A DNA stretch of 64,000 nucleotides from Candidatus Krumholzibacteriota bacterium (GCA_016933175.1 JAFGBK010000116.1:53571-117570); one strand, 5' to 3'; shown: positions 27,813 through 37,389, counted from the stretch's first letter. Numbers and translations: made by a program. The notes: a model not told the origin generated them from the sequence alone.

Positions 27813-30414
27813 GGAGCCACCTCCCGGGCGCCAGGCGGCCCTCCGGATCCATGGCGTGGAGGACCCGTTCCAGCCAGGGGCGACCGGCCAGGCCACGGAA
27901 ACGGCTGGGCCCCTCGGCCCCCTGAGTGTTGAGGACGGCGCAGCGCTCCAGGGCGCGACCGCCGGTCAGGGGGCCGGGGCTGAGCCAGTCGCCATCCTCG
28001 CCCGCCAGGCGCAGGCGCAGCCCGGCCAGGTCCAGGACCCAGCGCTCCCCCAGGTAGGGCAGGCAGTCCAGCAGGCGCCGCGGGCCCGCCCGCAGCTCCC
28101 GCAGGACCCGGGGCTGTCCGGGGCGTGGCGGCCGGGGAAAGTCGCGCAGGGTTTCGAGCCAGGGGCCCGCCCGGTCCTCCTCGGCGGCCACCTCGGCGGG
28201 CGCGAGTCCGGCGCGGGACAGGCGGTCCCGGGCCCCGCGGTCCGCGGCGTCCACGGTGACCGCGTCGCCCTCCAGGCGCAGGCCCACGCGCCAGGCGCGC
28301 GGCAGGCCGGGCAGGTCCAGGCCAGGCGGGGCCAGGATCACGCCGGCCGGATCGTCCAGCTCCGCGTACACGCGGAAGGCCGCGGCCTGGGCCGCCTCGC
28401 GGTCGGTGTAGGCCAGCAGCAGCAGGCGTCGCACCTCGGGCAGGGGCCGCGTGCGCAGCGTCAGGCGCGTGAGGACGGCCAGGGCGCCCCGGCTGCCGGC
28501 CAGCAGGCGCGGCAGGTCGTAGCCGGTGACGTTCTTGACCACGCGGCCGCCGGCCCGGAAGGCCTCGCCGTGGGCCAGCAGGCCGGCCAGGCCCAGGAGC
28601 CGATCGCGGGGGCTGCGCTGCCCCGCGCGGAAGGGCCAGGACTCGTCGCTGGCCACCACCCCGCCGACGCTGCGCCGGTCGGGGAAGGACACCTCCCAGT
28701 CCAGCTCCTGCCCGGCCTCGGCCAGGGCGGCCTGCAGCTCGCTCCAGGGCGTGCCCGCCCGGACGGTGACCGTGAAGTCCGCCCGGGCGTGTTCCAGGAT
28801 CCCCTGCAGGGAGGCCAGGGAGACGATGTCGTGCACGGGCCCCGGCAGCTCGGGCAGCTCCTCGCGCAGGCGTGCGCCGCTTGCCAGCAGCAGGCGCCCC
28901 CGCCCGGCCTCGTCGGCCAGGAGCTCCGCCAGCTCGCCCTCGCGGCCAGGGCGGTGGAAGCGCGGGTCCTCCTCGGCCGTGGGCCGCGCCGGCCCCTCCA
29001 GCACGTGCAGGAAGCGTCCCGGCGCCGGCGCGTCGGCGGCCGGGAAGATCTTCCCCGGGTTGAAGCGCCCCTGGGGATCCAGGGCGGCCTTGAGGGCGAG
29101 CTGGGGATGGCGGTCGGCCGCGGACAGGGCCAGGGGCAGCCAGGCCGACTTCTCCAGGCCGATGCCGTGCTCGCCGCTGAGCGTGCCCCCCAGCTCCACG
29201 GCCAGGCGCATGATCCCCTCGGTGGCCAGGTGCAGGCGGCGGCGCTGATCGGGATCGTCGCGGTCGTATCCGATGTTGGGATGCAGGTTGCCGTCGCCGG
29301 CGTGGAAGGTGTTGGCCACGGGCAGATCCTGGGCGCGGACGATCTCCACCACGCGGCGCACGGCCTCGGGCAGGCGGCTGATGGGCACGCAGATGTCCTG
29401 CACGCTGATGTCGCGGTAGAGCCGCCCCAGCGCGCCGAAGGCGCCCTTGCGCCCCCGCCAGAGCAGCAGCCGGGTCTCTGGGCTCTCGGCCTCCTCGACA
29501 CGGAGGGCGCCGTGGCCGCCCAGGTGCTCGCGCAGGGTCCGCCGGCCGGCCGCCACCGCCGCGGGCGGCCCTTCCAGCTCCAGGAGGACCACCGCCTCGG
29601 CGTTCTCCGGCCAGCCCGCGTGGAAGACCGAGGCCTCCACGGCCCGGATGGCCTCGGCGTCCAGGATCTCCACGGCCGCCGGCCGCAGGCCCGCCTCCAG
29701 CAGCTCGCTGACGGCCGCGCAGGCCGCCTCCAGCCCGGCGAAGGGCGCCAGCAGCGTGGCCACCGCCTCGGGCAGGGGCACCAGGCGCAGGCCCATGGCC
29801 GTCACCAGGGCCAGCGTGCCCTCGCTGCCCGCCAGCAGCCCCACGGCGTCCAGCGGATCGCCGCCGGGCCAGTCGCCGCCCAGGTGGTGGATCTCGCCGG
29901 CGTCGTCCACGATCTCCAGCCCCAGCAGGTGCTGGGTGGTGACGCCGCTGCGGAAGCAGTGGGGTCCACCGGCGTTCTCGGCCAGGTTGCCGCCGAGGGT
30001 GGACACCGTCTGGCTGCTGGGGTCCGGCGCGAAGCGCAGGCCGTGGGGCGCGGCGGCCTCCTGCAGCTCGCGGTTGACGAGTCCGGGCTCCACCCAGGCC
30101 TGGCGCGCCGCCGGATCGAGGGACAGGATGCGCCGCATGCGCGTGAAGGAGACGACCCAGCTCCCCTGGGCGGGCACGGCGCCCCCCGACAGCCCCGTGC
30201 CGGCGCCGCGGGCCGTCAGGGGCACGCCCATCTCGCGGGCCAGGCGGACGACGGCGGCCGTCTGCTCCGCGCTGCGGGGAAGGAGGACAACCTCGGGCGT
30301 GCGGCGGGCCAGGCGCTGGCTGTCGCCGTCGTAGAGCAGGCGCTCGACGCGCCCGGCGAGGACGTCGGCGGGATCCAGGATGGCGTGCAGCCGGCTCAGC
30401 AGTCGTCGGTCCAC
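27805..30414 (-). CDS. glcDE: Glycolate oxidase GlcD-GlcE fusion protein
   Basis: 869-residue flavoprotein in which two normally separate subunits are joined. Residues about 1-460 are GlcD: FAD-binding domain (PLTARGAGTGLSGGAVP, PSSQTVSTLGGNLAENAGG), then NTFHAGDGNLHPNIG and GTLSGEHGIGLEK. Residues about 490-869 are GlcE: a second, shorter FAD domain (VTVRAGTPWSELQAALAEAGQ, FPDRRSVGGVVA, GGRVVKNVTGYDLPRLLAGSRG). It should oxidise glycolate or D-lactate-like 2-hydroxyacids with GlcF. Start is GTG with GAGGC upstream, not the track's ATG inside the lpdA promoter. Both modules look complete; no frameshift. Confidence 0.92.
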   Translation of the reverse strand: MDRRLLSRLHAILDPADVLAGRVERLLYDGDSQRLARRTPEVVLLPRSAEQTAAVVRLAREMGVPLTARGAGTGLSGGAVPAQGSWVVSFTRMRRILSLDPAARQAWVEPGLVNRELQEAAAPHGLRFAPDPSSQTVSTLGGNLAENAGGPHCFRSGVTTQHLLGLEIVDDAGEIHHLGGDWPGGDPLDAVGLLAGSEGTLALVTAMGLRLVPLPEAVATLLAPFAGLEAACAAVSELLEAGLRPAAVEILDAEAIRAVEASVFHAGWPENAEAVVLLELEGPPAAVAAGRRTLREHLGGHGALRVEEAESPETRLLLWRGRKGAFGALGRLYRDISVQDICVPISRLPEAVRRVVEIVRAQDLPVANTFHAGDGNLHPNIGYDRDDPDQRRRLHLATEGIMRLAVELGGTLSGEHGIGLEKSAWLPLALSAADRHPQLALKAALDPQGRFNPGKIFPAADAPAPGRFLHVLEGPARPTAEEDPRFHRPGREGELAELLADEAGRGRLLLASGARLREELPELPGPVHDIVSLASLQGILEHARADFTVTVRAGTPWSELQAALAEAGQELDWEVSFPDRRSVGGVVASDESWPFRAGQRSPRDRLLGLAGLLAHGEAFRAGGRVVKNVTGYDLPRLLAGSRGALAVLTRLTLRTRPLPEVRRLLLLAYTDREAAQAAAFRVYAELDDPAGVILAPPGLDLPGLPRAWRVGLRLEGDAVTVDAADRGARDRLSRAGLAPAEVAAEEDRAGPWLETLRDFPRPPRPGQPRVLRELRAGPRRLLDCLPYLGERWVLDLAGLRLRLAGEDGDWLSPGPLTGGRALERCAVLNTQGAEGPSRFRGLAGRPWLERVLHAMDPEGRLAPGRWLLG

Positions 30415-30462
30415 GGGCCTGCCTCGTGTGGGCGCCGCCGGGCGCGGCGCGGTCGCTCTCTC

Positions 30463-30492
30463 TGAATAATGACACCGGCCACCCGCGGTCAA
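30463..30492 (-). promoter_or_regulatory. Candidate glcDEF promoter
   Basis: Minus strand TTGACC (30492-30487), 18 bases, TATTCA (30468-30463), about 50 bases before the GTG start. Confidence 0.4.
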
Positions 30493-30506
30493 TCGGAATG
30501 GGCGCC

Positions 30507-30536
30507 TTGCCGGCCGACACGCGCGACCTTTATTGT
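30507..30536 (+). promoter_or_regulatory. Candidate lpdA promoter
   Basis: TTGCCG (30507-30512), 18 bases, TATTGT (30531-30536), 35 bases before the lpdA ATG. Back to back with the glcDEF promoter. Confidence 0.45.
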
Positions 30537-30571
30537 GGACGGCGTCGCCTTTCATCTGCCAGGAGGTGCTC

Positions 30572-31990
30572 ATGGCCGAACGCTACGACCTGGTGATCCT
30601 GGGCGCGGGACCCGGAGGCTACGTGGCCGCCGTCCGCGCCGGCCAGCTCGGACTGCGGACCGCCGTCGTCGAGAAGCGCGAGTCGCCGGGCGGCACGTGC
30701 CTGCACTGGGGCTGCGTTCCGACGAAGGTGCTCCTGCACGCGGCGGGTCTCCTGGAGGACGCGCGCGGCGCCGCGGCCTTCGGCGTGCAGCTCGGCGCGC
30801 CGGCCCTGGACCTCGGCACGCTGCACAAGCGCAAGGCCGTCACGATCAGGCGACTGGCCAAGGCCATCGAGAACCTGCTGGACGCGACCGGCGTCGAGCG
30901 CGTGCGGGGCCGCGGGCGGCTGGACGGTCCGGGCCGCGTCCTCGTCGAGGGCGACGGCGGCGCGCGCGCCCTGGCGGCCGAACGCGTGCTCCTGGCCACG
31001 GGCAGCGAGACGTCCTGGCCGCGGGGCTTCGAGCCGGACGGGAAGCGGATCCTCAGCAGCGACCACGCCCTGACCCTGCCGGCGATCCCCGCGGAGGTGG
31101 TCATCGTGGGCGCGGGGGCCATCGGCCTCGAGTTCGCCTCGATCCTGCACGCCTTCGGCGCGCGGGTGACCCTGGTGGAGCTGCTCGACCGCATCGCCCC
31201 CACCGAGGACGCCGAGCTGAGCGAGGCCCTGCGAGCCATCCTGGTCAAGAAGGGCATCCGCGTCCACACGGGCGCGCGCCTGGCCCCTCCCGGCAGCAGT
31301 GGCGATGACCGCCTGGCCCTGCGCCTCGAGGCCGGCGGCGAGGAGACGGCCCTCGCGGCCGATGCCCTGCTGGTGGCCACGGGCCGCCGCCCCGTCACCG
31401 GCGGCATCGGCCTGGAGACCGTGGGCCTGAAACCCGACGCGGGCGGCTTCCTGCCCGTGGGGCCCCGTCAGGAGACGGCGGCCGAGGGCATCTGGGCCAT
31501 CGGCGACATCGTCCCCGGTCCCCAGCTGGCTCACCTGGCCAGCGCCGAGGGCCTGGTGGCCGTGGCGCACATGACCGGCGGCGATCCCCGCCCCATCGAC
31601 CGCGATCTCTGCCCGGCCTGCATCTACTGCCACCCGGAGCTCGCCTCGGTGGGCCTGACGGAGCAAACGGCGCGCGAGCGCGGCCTGGCGGTGGAGACGG
31701 CCGTCTTCCCCCTGGCCGCCAACTCCAAGGCCACGCTCATCAACGCCGGACAGGGCATGGTCAAGCTGGTGGCCGAGGCCGGCGACGGGCGCCTGCTGGG
31801 CGCGCATGCCCTGGGCCGCGGGGCCACCGAGCTCATCGCCGAGGGCGGCCTGGCGGTGCAGGCCGGCCTGAGCGCGGCCGCTGTCGGCCGTGCCATCCAC
31901 GGCCATCCAACGCTCTCGGAGGTCTGGATGGAGGCCGCCCATGCCCTCGCGGGCCGGAGCATCCACCTGCCGCCCGGGGGCGAGGGCTGA
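30572..31990 (+). CDS. lpdA: Dihydrolipoyl dehydrogenase
   Basis: 472-residue FAD enzyme that reoxidises dihydrolipoyl groups of 2-oxoacid dehydrogenase or glycine cleavage complexes, making NADH. FAD site GAGPGGYVAAVRAGQLG, redox disulfide GGTCLHWGCVPTK, NAD site VIVGAGAIGLEFASIL, second FAD site GIWAIGDIV and the C-terminal catalytic HGHPTLSE are all intact. AGGAGGTG before the ATG at 30572 fixes the start. It lies two bases before lipA, so they form an operon; no E1/E2 or glycine-cleavage gene is in the window. Confidence 0.96.
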   Translation: MAERYDLVILGAGPGGYVAAVRAGQLGLRTAVVEKRESPGGTCLHWGCVPTKVLLHAAGLLEDARGAAAFGVQLGAPALDLGTLHKRKAVTIRRLAKAIENLLDATGVERVRGRGRLDGPGRVLVEGDGGARALAAERVLLATGSETSWPRGFEPDGKRILSSDHALTLPAIPAEVVIVGAGAIGLEFASILHAFGARVTLVELLDRIAPTEDAELSEALRAILVKKGIRVHTGARLAPPGSSGDDRLALRLEAGGEETALAADALLVATGRRPVTGGIGLETVGLKPDAGGFLPVGPRQETAAEGIWAIGDIVPGPQLAHLASAEGLVAVAHMTGGDPRPIDRDLCPACIYCHPELASVGLTEQTARERGLAVETAVFPLAANSKATLINAGQGMVKLVAEAGDGRLLGAHALGRGATELIAEGGLAVQAGLSAAAVGRAIHGHPTLSEVWMEAAHALAGRSIHLPPGGEG

Positions 31991-31992
31991 TC

Positions 31993-32877
31993 ATGAGCCG
32001 GGATCCCGCGCGCGCCGAGCCCCAGCGCCGCCCCGCCTGGCTGAAGGTGGCGCCCGTGACCGGCGAGGGCTACCGGACCATCAAGGACCTGGTGGCCCGC
32101 CGCCACCTGCACACGGTCTGCGAGGAGGCGCGCTGCCCCAACCGTCACGAGTGCTGGGGCGCCCGCACGGCCACGCTGATGCTGCTCGGGGACCGCTGCA
32201 CGCGAAGCTGCGCCTTCTGCGGCGTGGGCAAGAAGCGCCGGCCCCTGCCTCCGGATCCGGAAGAGCCGGGCCGCGTGGCCGCGGCCGTGCGCGAGCTGGG
32301 ACTGCGCCACGCCGTCCTGACCAGCGTCACCCGCGACGACCTGCCCGACGGCGGCGCCGCTCACTGGGCCGCCACCCTGCGCGCCATCCGCGCGGCGTGC
32401 CCGGGCACGACGGTGGAGGCCCTGGTGCCGGACTTCGGCGGCGACGCGGATGCCCTGGCCCGCGTCCTGGCCGAAGGCCCCGAGGTGCTGTCGCACAACG
32501 TGGAGACGGTGCCCGAGCTCTACGCCCGCGCGCGGCGGGACTCGGACTGGGAGCGCTCGCTGGCCCTGCTCGGCCGGGTGGCGCGGGCCGCACGGCATCG
32601 ACCGGTGCGCGTCAAGAGCGGCATGATGCTGGGTCTGGGCGAGAGCCAGGAGCAGCTGCGGGAGGCGATGGCCCGCCTGGTGGAGGCGGGGGTCGAGATC
32701 CTGACCCTGGGCCAGTACCTCCCCCCCAGCCGCCGTCACCTTCCCGTGGCGCGCTTCGTGCCCCCGGAAGCGTTCGACGAGCTGAAACGCCTGGGCGAAG
32801 CCCTGGGCTTGCGCCACGTGGAGGCGGGCCCCTTCGTGCGTTCAAGCTATCGCGCCGAGCGGCACCTGCGCGTCTAG
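31993..32877 (+). CDS. lipA: Lipoyl synthase
   Basis: 294-residue radical-SAM enzyme that inserts two sulfurs into octanoyl chains to make lipoyl cofactors. Auxiliary cluster motif CEEARCPNRHECW, radical-SAM CTRSCAFCGV and the C-terminal serine ligand region RSSYRAE are present. It follows lpdA by two bases. Co-occurrence with lpdA indicates supply of a lipoyl-dependent complex located elsewhere. Confidence 0.96.
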   Translation: MSRDPARAEPQRRPAWLKVAPVTGEGYRTIKDLVARRHLHTVCEEARCPNRHECWGARTATLMLLGDRCTRSCAFCGVGKKRRPLPPDPEEPGRVAAAVRELGLRHAVLTSVTRDDLPDGGAAHWAATLRAIRAACPGTTVEALVPDFGGDADALARVLAEGPEVLSHNVETVPELYARARRDSDWERSLALLGRVARAARHRPVRVKSGMMLGLGESQEQLREAMARLVEAGVEILTLGQYLPPSRRHLPVARFVPPEAFDELKRLGEALGLRHVEAGPFVRSSYRAERHLRV

Positions 32878-32929
32878 CCCGCGTGGCGCGGGGCCGGCGC
32901 GGGCGCCGCCCGGCGAACCGGACGCGGGC

Positions 32930-33151
32930 CTAACCCCGCTCTATCTCCTTCATCGACTTGATCTCCCTCACCTGCATGGCGATGACGAAGATGAGCAGCA
33001 CGCTGGCGAACTCCAGCAGGCGCGAGGGCGCGTAGCCGCGCAGCAGGGTCAGGTCCATCAGGTTGGCGATCTTCTCCCAGACGGCGATGGCCGCCAGGAT
33101 GAAGGCGCCGATGAAGAAGAGGCGGCTGATCCAGCTTATAAATCCGTGCAT
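32930..33151 (-). CDS. Small membrane protein
   Basis: 73 residues with two predicted membrane helices (LFFIGAFILAAIAVWEKIAN and SRLLEFASVLLIFVIAMQV) and a charged C-terminus (REIKSMKEIERG). The second Met is taken as start because GGAGG is nine bases upstream; the track's Met sits directly on the RBS. Family not recognised. It follows the small lipoprotein gene at 33169 by 17 bases, so they are likely co-transcribed. Converges with lipA. Confidence 0.65.
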   Translation of the reverse strand: MHGFISWISRLFFIGAFILAAIAVWEKIANLMDLTLLRGYAPSRLLEFASVLLIFVIAMQVREIKSMKEIERG

Positions 33152-33168
33152 GCCTCGCATCCTCCTCC

Positions 33169-33465
33169 CTAGTCGCGCGGGAACGCCCGGATGTCGGGCT
33201 GGAACTCGTTGGTGCGCAGGTTATAGCCAACCATCCGCACGGTTCCCGCTTCATCCTGGAACCAGAGCTGGAAGAGGTGGGCGAAGTCCGCGCTGTTGCT
33301 CACGGCGATCAGATCCCCCCACTCGGCGGGAATGGAATCGGGGCTGGGCATCTCCATGACCGCGATGTCGCCCTCCGTCGGCTCGGGGCGATGTTCGATC
33401 TTGGCGCAGCCCAGCGCCAGCAGCAGGGTGACCAGGGCGAGGCAGGTTCCCAGACGAACCAGCAT
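33169..33465 (-). CDS. Small lipoprotein of unknown function
   Basis: 98 residues with a lipoprotein signal (MLVRLGTCLALVTLLLALGC). The mature part (PSPDSIPAEWGDLIAVSNSADFAHLFQLWFQDEAGTVRMV in outline) ends FQPDIRAFPRD and has no recognised domain. AGGAGG before the ATG at 33465 fixes the start; the track's 49 upstream residues are unsupported. Upstream, 33466-33757 is gene-free and I see only weak promoter-like words in it. Confidence 0.7.
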   Translation of the reverse strand: MLVRLGTCLALVTLLLALGCAKIEHRPEPTEGDIAVMEMPSPDSIPAEWGDLIAVSNSADFAHLFQLWFQDEAGTVRMVGYNLRTNEFQPDIRAFPRD

Positions 33466-33757
33466 CGATCCTCCTTTCAGGCGCCGCCAGGCGCGGCGCG
33501 AGCCATCCTTCATCCGGGCACGGACAGCCTCTCTCCCCCGGCGCGAGCGCGGGACGCCCGAGACTGTCGCAAAGATGAGAGCCCCCGGAACTGGGATGTG
33601 ACGGTACTGCAAGGAACCGGTGGCGTCAAAGGATTTAGACGGCCCGACTCCTGAATGGCGACAGGCTGCCCACGCGGCGAGCGAGGGAAACCGCGGAGAG
33701 CGGCGCCGCCCGACGCCAGTCAGGCCGCGGCGTGCGGCGGCACCGTCTCCGACGATG

Positions 33758-35200
33758 TCACTTCAGCAGCACCAGGCGGCAGGCGGCGGCCCGGCCGCCC
33801 GCAGCGACGCGCGCCTGGTAGACCCCCGCGGGCAAAGATTGGCCGTTCGCGCCCCGACCCGACCAGGAGGCGCCGCCGGCGCCGCCCTGGGCGCCCAGGT
33901 CGCGCCGGGCGACCCGTCGGCCGCGGGCGTCGAAGATGTCCAGGCGGGCGGGGCCGGCCGGCAGGCCCTCCCAGGCGAGGATCGTGCGCGGATTGAAGGG
34001 ATTGGGCGAGGCCGACAGGCGGGCGGCGAGCGCGGCAGGCGGGGCTGGCGCGGCCGTGGGGCCCGCCGGCACGTCGAGGTCGCAGGGCGGCAGGCCCAGG
34101 GAGACAGGCCCGGCCAGGGGCGCTCCCGTGGCCGCGTCGAGGACGCGTACGCCGGAGGCGCCGAGTGTCTGGTCGGCCAGGTAGAGGTCGCCGGAGGCGT
34201 CCACCTCGACGTCCGTGTAGACGTAGCCCGATCCCGCCAGGACGGTGCTCGCGCCGCCGCCCGTGGACGGATCGAAGCGCACGAGGGCCGTGTTGAAGCC
34301 CGCGTCGCTGACGACGGCGTAGGCCGTGTGGGCGTCGACCAGGGCGACGGCGTTGACGTCGCCGCCCAGGGCGGCCTCGGTGACGACCGGGCCCAGGCTG
34401 GCCATGGCCAGGGGATCCACGCGCTCCAGGCCCCCGTCGGCCAGGCCGTAGATGCCGGCGCAGCAGGCATAGACGAGGCCGTCATCGCCCAGGGTCAGCT
34501 CCCAGGCCGGATTGGCGCACTGGAGCGGGACGGCCTGGACGCCGGGCTGCGCCGGGTTGGCATCCACGAGCTGGTCCGTGGCCGTGTCGATGACGGCCAG
34601 GTAGCTGTCCCCCACCGGCAGCCAGTAGTAGTCGCGGTCCAGGCGCTGGATGGCCACCAGCAGGCGTTCGCCGGCCAGGACCGCCTGGCCGACCTCGCAG
34701 GACCCGTCGGCGTCGGCCCAGGCCGACAGGTCCACCACACCCAGCTCGCCGCCCGTCCCCGGATCGACGACGAGCACGTCGTCGCGCTCCTGGCGGGGCA
34801 GGTAGGCCTTGGCGCCGTCGGGCGAGAGGACCAGGCACTGCGGGTTGCTCGAAGTGCCCGCTGAGAACTGGCGCACCGTTTCCCAGTCCTGCGAGGGATC
34901 GACCACCTGGACGTTGTCGGCGCCCAGTCGGTTGACCACGTAGACCAGGCCGCCGTGGCAGGTCAGCACGGCGTCCGCGTGGATGCTGGCCAGGTCGGCA
35001 TGGCCCGTCCACGGCGCGGCGCTGTCCAGGGCGCCCAGCGCGCCCGTGACGTAGTCCGAGCAGGCGACGGCGATGTAGGGCTCCTGGGCGATGGCCGGCG
35101 CGGCGAGCAGGACCGCGAGCAGGGCGGCGACCGCCGCGCGCCGGCGGGACCGCCGCGACGCGGCCGGACGCGGGAGGTGGAGCGGAAGCGTTCGGGGCAT
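33758..35200 (-). CDS. Secreted beta-propeller with FlgD-like C-terminal domain (candidate B12-binding partner)
   Basis: 480 residues. After a signal peptide (AAVAALLAVLLAAPAIAQ) comes a propeller built of YncE/NHL-like blades (YIAVACSDYVTGALGALD, LVYVVNRLGADNVQVVDPS, AYLPRQERDDVLVVDPGTG, DLYLADQTLGASGVRVLDAATG). The C-terminus is an Ig-like FlgD domain (SASPNPFNPRTILAWEG, LDIFDARGRRV) as in FCB-group sorting tails. The gene directly follows a BtuB-like receptor under a B12 riboswitch; in Bacteroides the propeller BtuG is the surface B12-binding partner of BtuB, so a similar role is inferred. Start at the third Met, AAAGGA upstream; an ATG overlapping the receptor stop (35215) is possible. 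Confidence 0.82.
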   Translation of the reverse strand: MPRTLPLHLPRPAASRRSRRRAAVAALLAVLLAAPAIAQEPYIAVACSDYVTGALGALDSAAPWTGHADLASIHADAVLTCHGGLVYVVNRLGADNVQVVDPSQDWETVRQFSAGTSSNPQCLVLSPDGAKAYLPRQERDDVLVVDPGTGGELGVVDLSAWADADGSCEVGQAVLAGERLLVAIQRLDRDYYWLPVGDSYLAVIDTATDQLVDANPAQPGVQAVPLQCANPAWELTLGDDGLVYACCAGIYGLADGGLERVDPLAMASLGPVVTEAALGGDVNAVALVDAHTAYAVVSDAGFNTALVRFDPSTGGGASTVLAGSGYVYTDVEVDASGDLYLADQTLGASGVRVLDAATGAPLAGPVSLGLPPCDLDVPAGPTAAPAPPAALAARLSASPNPFNPRTILAWEGLPAGPARLDIFDARGRRVARRDLGAQGGAGGASWSGRGANGQSLPAGVYQARVAAGGRAAACRLVLLK

Positions 35201-35211
35201 GGTCCGTCCTT

Positions 35212-37326
35212 TCATGGCGCGAGGCCGGCGCGGCCCTCCCACTCGAGGGTCAGGAGCCAGGTGCGGCCGGGAAGGGGATAGCCGAGCATGTCCTCGACGC
35301 GGGCGCCGTCGAGGTTGATGCCCTCGAGGGTCAGGCGCAGCCCGCGGGGCAGGCGGCGGCCGAGGCCGGCGCTCCAGACGCGGGCCGCGGGCAGGGAGCG
35401 GTCGGGATCGTTGTAGCGGTCAGTGTAGACGCGGCTTCGCCAGTCCACCTCGGCGAAGGCCTCCCAGGGCCCGCGCGCCGCGCCCAGGCGGGCGAACAGG
35501 CGCGCCGGGCTGGCGTAGGGCAGGCACTTGCCGTCGTAGGGATCCAGGCCGCTTCGATCGCGGGCCGCCTGGTCCGTGCGGGCCAGGCTCAGGGTGGCGC
35601 CCCGCCAGGCCAGGCGCAGGTCGAGCTCGCGGCCCGTGACGCGGCTGGCGCTGATATTGAGGGCGCGCACGGCGTACTGGCTGTTGCGCGTGAAGAGGAT
35701 CTGGTCCTCGCGGTCGCGGCGGAACCAGGTGGCCGCCAGGTCGGCTGTGAGGCCGCCGCGGTGCCAGGCCAGGGAGAGGCCGGCGTCCGTCTGGACGCCC
35801 GTCTCGGGCGCCAGCTCGGGATTGCCCTTGACGGCCACGTCCTGGCCGAAGAGCTCGAGCAGGGTGGGCGCGCGGTAGCCGTCGCCGGCGTTGGCCAGCA
35901 GGTCCAGGCGGAAGCTCCCCGCCGGGCCCTCGCGCTCCACGGCGCCCAGGCGCAGGCCCGCGCGGCGGAAGCGCTCGCGGGTGCGGTGCTCGGGCTGGGG
36001 CTCGGCGGGCAGCCAGGGCGGACCGGCGGGGCCGAAGTAGTTGTCGCGGATCCTCTCCTCGCCGTAAGCCGCCGCCAGAAAGAGCCGCGCCAGGGCCAGG
36101 CGGGCTTCGGCCTCGGCCCGGTCCAGGCGCCGCCGGCGCTCGTACTCGGGCGGCTTGTCGGGATTGAGCACCTCGGGCAGGAAGCGGTCCCGCCGCGCCT
36201 CGGCGCGCAGGAGCAGGTGCAGGGGAAGCAGGTAGAGATCCGCGTGGCCCTGGAGGCCTCGCGCGCGCAGCCGGTCGCGGGTCTCGTCGCGGGAGAGGGC
36301 GGTGGTCGTCTCCTTCTCGGGATTGAGGAAGCGGGCCGTGCCGTCCTGCAGGTAGCCCTGGAGGCGCAGCCGCAGGCGTCCGGCCAGGACGGGGCTCGTC
36401 CAGGCCAGGCGGCCGTCGTGCCCGCTGCGCAGGGAGCGGGTGTGATAGCTGGGCAGGGTCTCGGTGCCGGGGACGCCGTTCTCGCGGCGCAGGTAGCGGT
36501 AGCTGGCGGCCAGGGCGCCGGGCAGGCCGCCGCCGGGCGCCTCCCAGCGCAGGCGGGCCAGCAGGTCGCCACCGGTGAAGTCGGCGTTTTCGCGCACGCG
36601 CAGCGTATCATCGGCCGTGTTGGAGACGGTGGTGCCGCGGCGGTCCAGGTAGGTGAAGTCGGCCTCGCTGCCGAGCCAGGCGCCCGCCACCGACCAGCGC
36701 AGGCGCCAGGGTCCGCCGCCGGCCAGCGCCGCCGACACGCGCCGCGTGCCGTAGCTGCCCAGGCCCAGGGCGACGCGGTCGGCGCCCGCCTCGCCGGTGA
36801 CCACGTGGACGGCCCCGGCCGGCGCGCCGCCGCCCAGCTCGGCGGGCACTCCGCCGCGGAAGACCTCGACGCGCTCGACGCCGGCCAGGGGCAGCTCGTC
36901 CAGCAGGGCGAGGCCCGTGAAGGGGTGGCGCAGGTCCACGCCGTCGAGGAAGACGGCCACCTCCTGGCCGCCCGAGCCGCGCAGGTGGGCCGTGGAGAAG
37001 GCGCCCAGGCCGCCCTGCCGGCGGACCTCCAGGCCGGGCAGCTCGCGCAGGAGCGAGGCCACGGTGGCCTGGCGGTGCGGGCTCGCGGCGGGAAAGACGA
37101 CGCTGGTGGCCAGGCTCTCGCGCTCGCGCAGGGCGTGGCGCACGACGGGATCGCCCATCACCAGGATGGGCGGCAGGACGTAGACGCTGTCGACCGCCGA
37201 CCAGACGGCCGGCGCGAGGGCGGCGCTGTCGGGCGGCGCCTCAGCGGCGGCGACCCCGGCGAGGCACAGCAGCAGCGCGCATACCGGCAGCGGGGCCGGG
37301 CGCGACGTGGCGGGCGTTGATCTCAT
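35212..37326 (-). CDS. TonB-dependent outer-membrane receptor, BtuB-like
   Basis: 704 residues. Signal peptide (PLPVCALLLCLAGVAAA), a possible TonB box near SVYVLPPILVMGD, plug domain (TVASLLRELPGLEVRRQGGLG, VAVFLDGVDLRHP, LPLAGVERVEVFRGGVPAELGGGAPAGAVHVVT) and a beta-barrel with an extended series of amphipathic strands (LGLGSYGTRR, ADLAATWFRRDREDQILFTRN, LELFGQDVAVKGNPELAPETG). The ending LLTLEWEGRAGLAP is slightly longer than the usual aromatic terminus. B12 as substrate is inferred from the cobalamin riboswitch just upstream. ATG at 37326 starts the signal peptide; the track's extra 41 residues lie in the riboswitch tail. Confidence 0.9.
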   Translation of the reverse strand: MRSTPATSRPAPLPVCALLLCLAGVAAAEAPPDSAALAPAVWSAVDSVYVLPPILVMGDPVVRHALRERESLATSVVFPAASPHRQATVASLLRELPGLEVRRQGGLGAFSTAHLRGSGGQEVAVFLDGVDLRHPFTGLALLDELPLAGVERVEVFRGGVPAELGGGAPAGAVHVVTGEAGADRVALGLGSYGTRRVSAALAGGGPWRLRWSVAGAWLGSEADFTYLDRRGTTVSNTADDTLRVRENADFTGGDLLARLRWEAPGGGLPGALAASYRYLRRENGVPGTETLPSYHTRSLRSGHDGRLAWTSPVLAGRLRLRLQGYLQDGTARFLNPEKETTTALSRDETRDRLRARGLQGHADLYLLPLHLLLRAEARRDRFLPEVLNPDKPPEYERRRRLDRAEAEARLALARLFLAAAYGEERIRDNYFGPAGPPWLPAEPQPEHRTRERFRRAGLRLGAVEREGPAGSFRLDLLANAGDGYRAPTLLELFGQDVAVKGNPELAPETGVQTDAGLSLAWHRGGLTADLAATWFRRDREDQILFTRNSQYAVRALNISASRVTGRELDLRLAWRGATLSLARTDQAARDRSGLDPYDGKCLPYASPARLFARLGAARGPWEAFAEVDWRSRVYTDRYNDPDRSLPAARVWSAGLGRRLPRGLRLTLEGINLDGARVEDMLGYPLPGRTWLLTLEWEGRAGLAP

Positions 37327-37389
37327 GATGACGCGCGGGCGGGAACAAGCCCCACCCCCTCCCTTCCTCGAGGAGAGTCGGAGCGAAAG

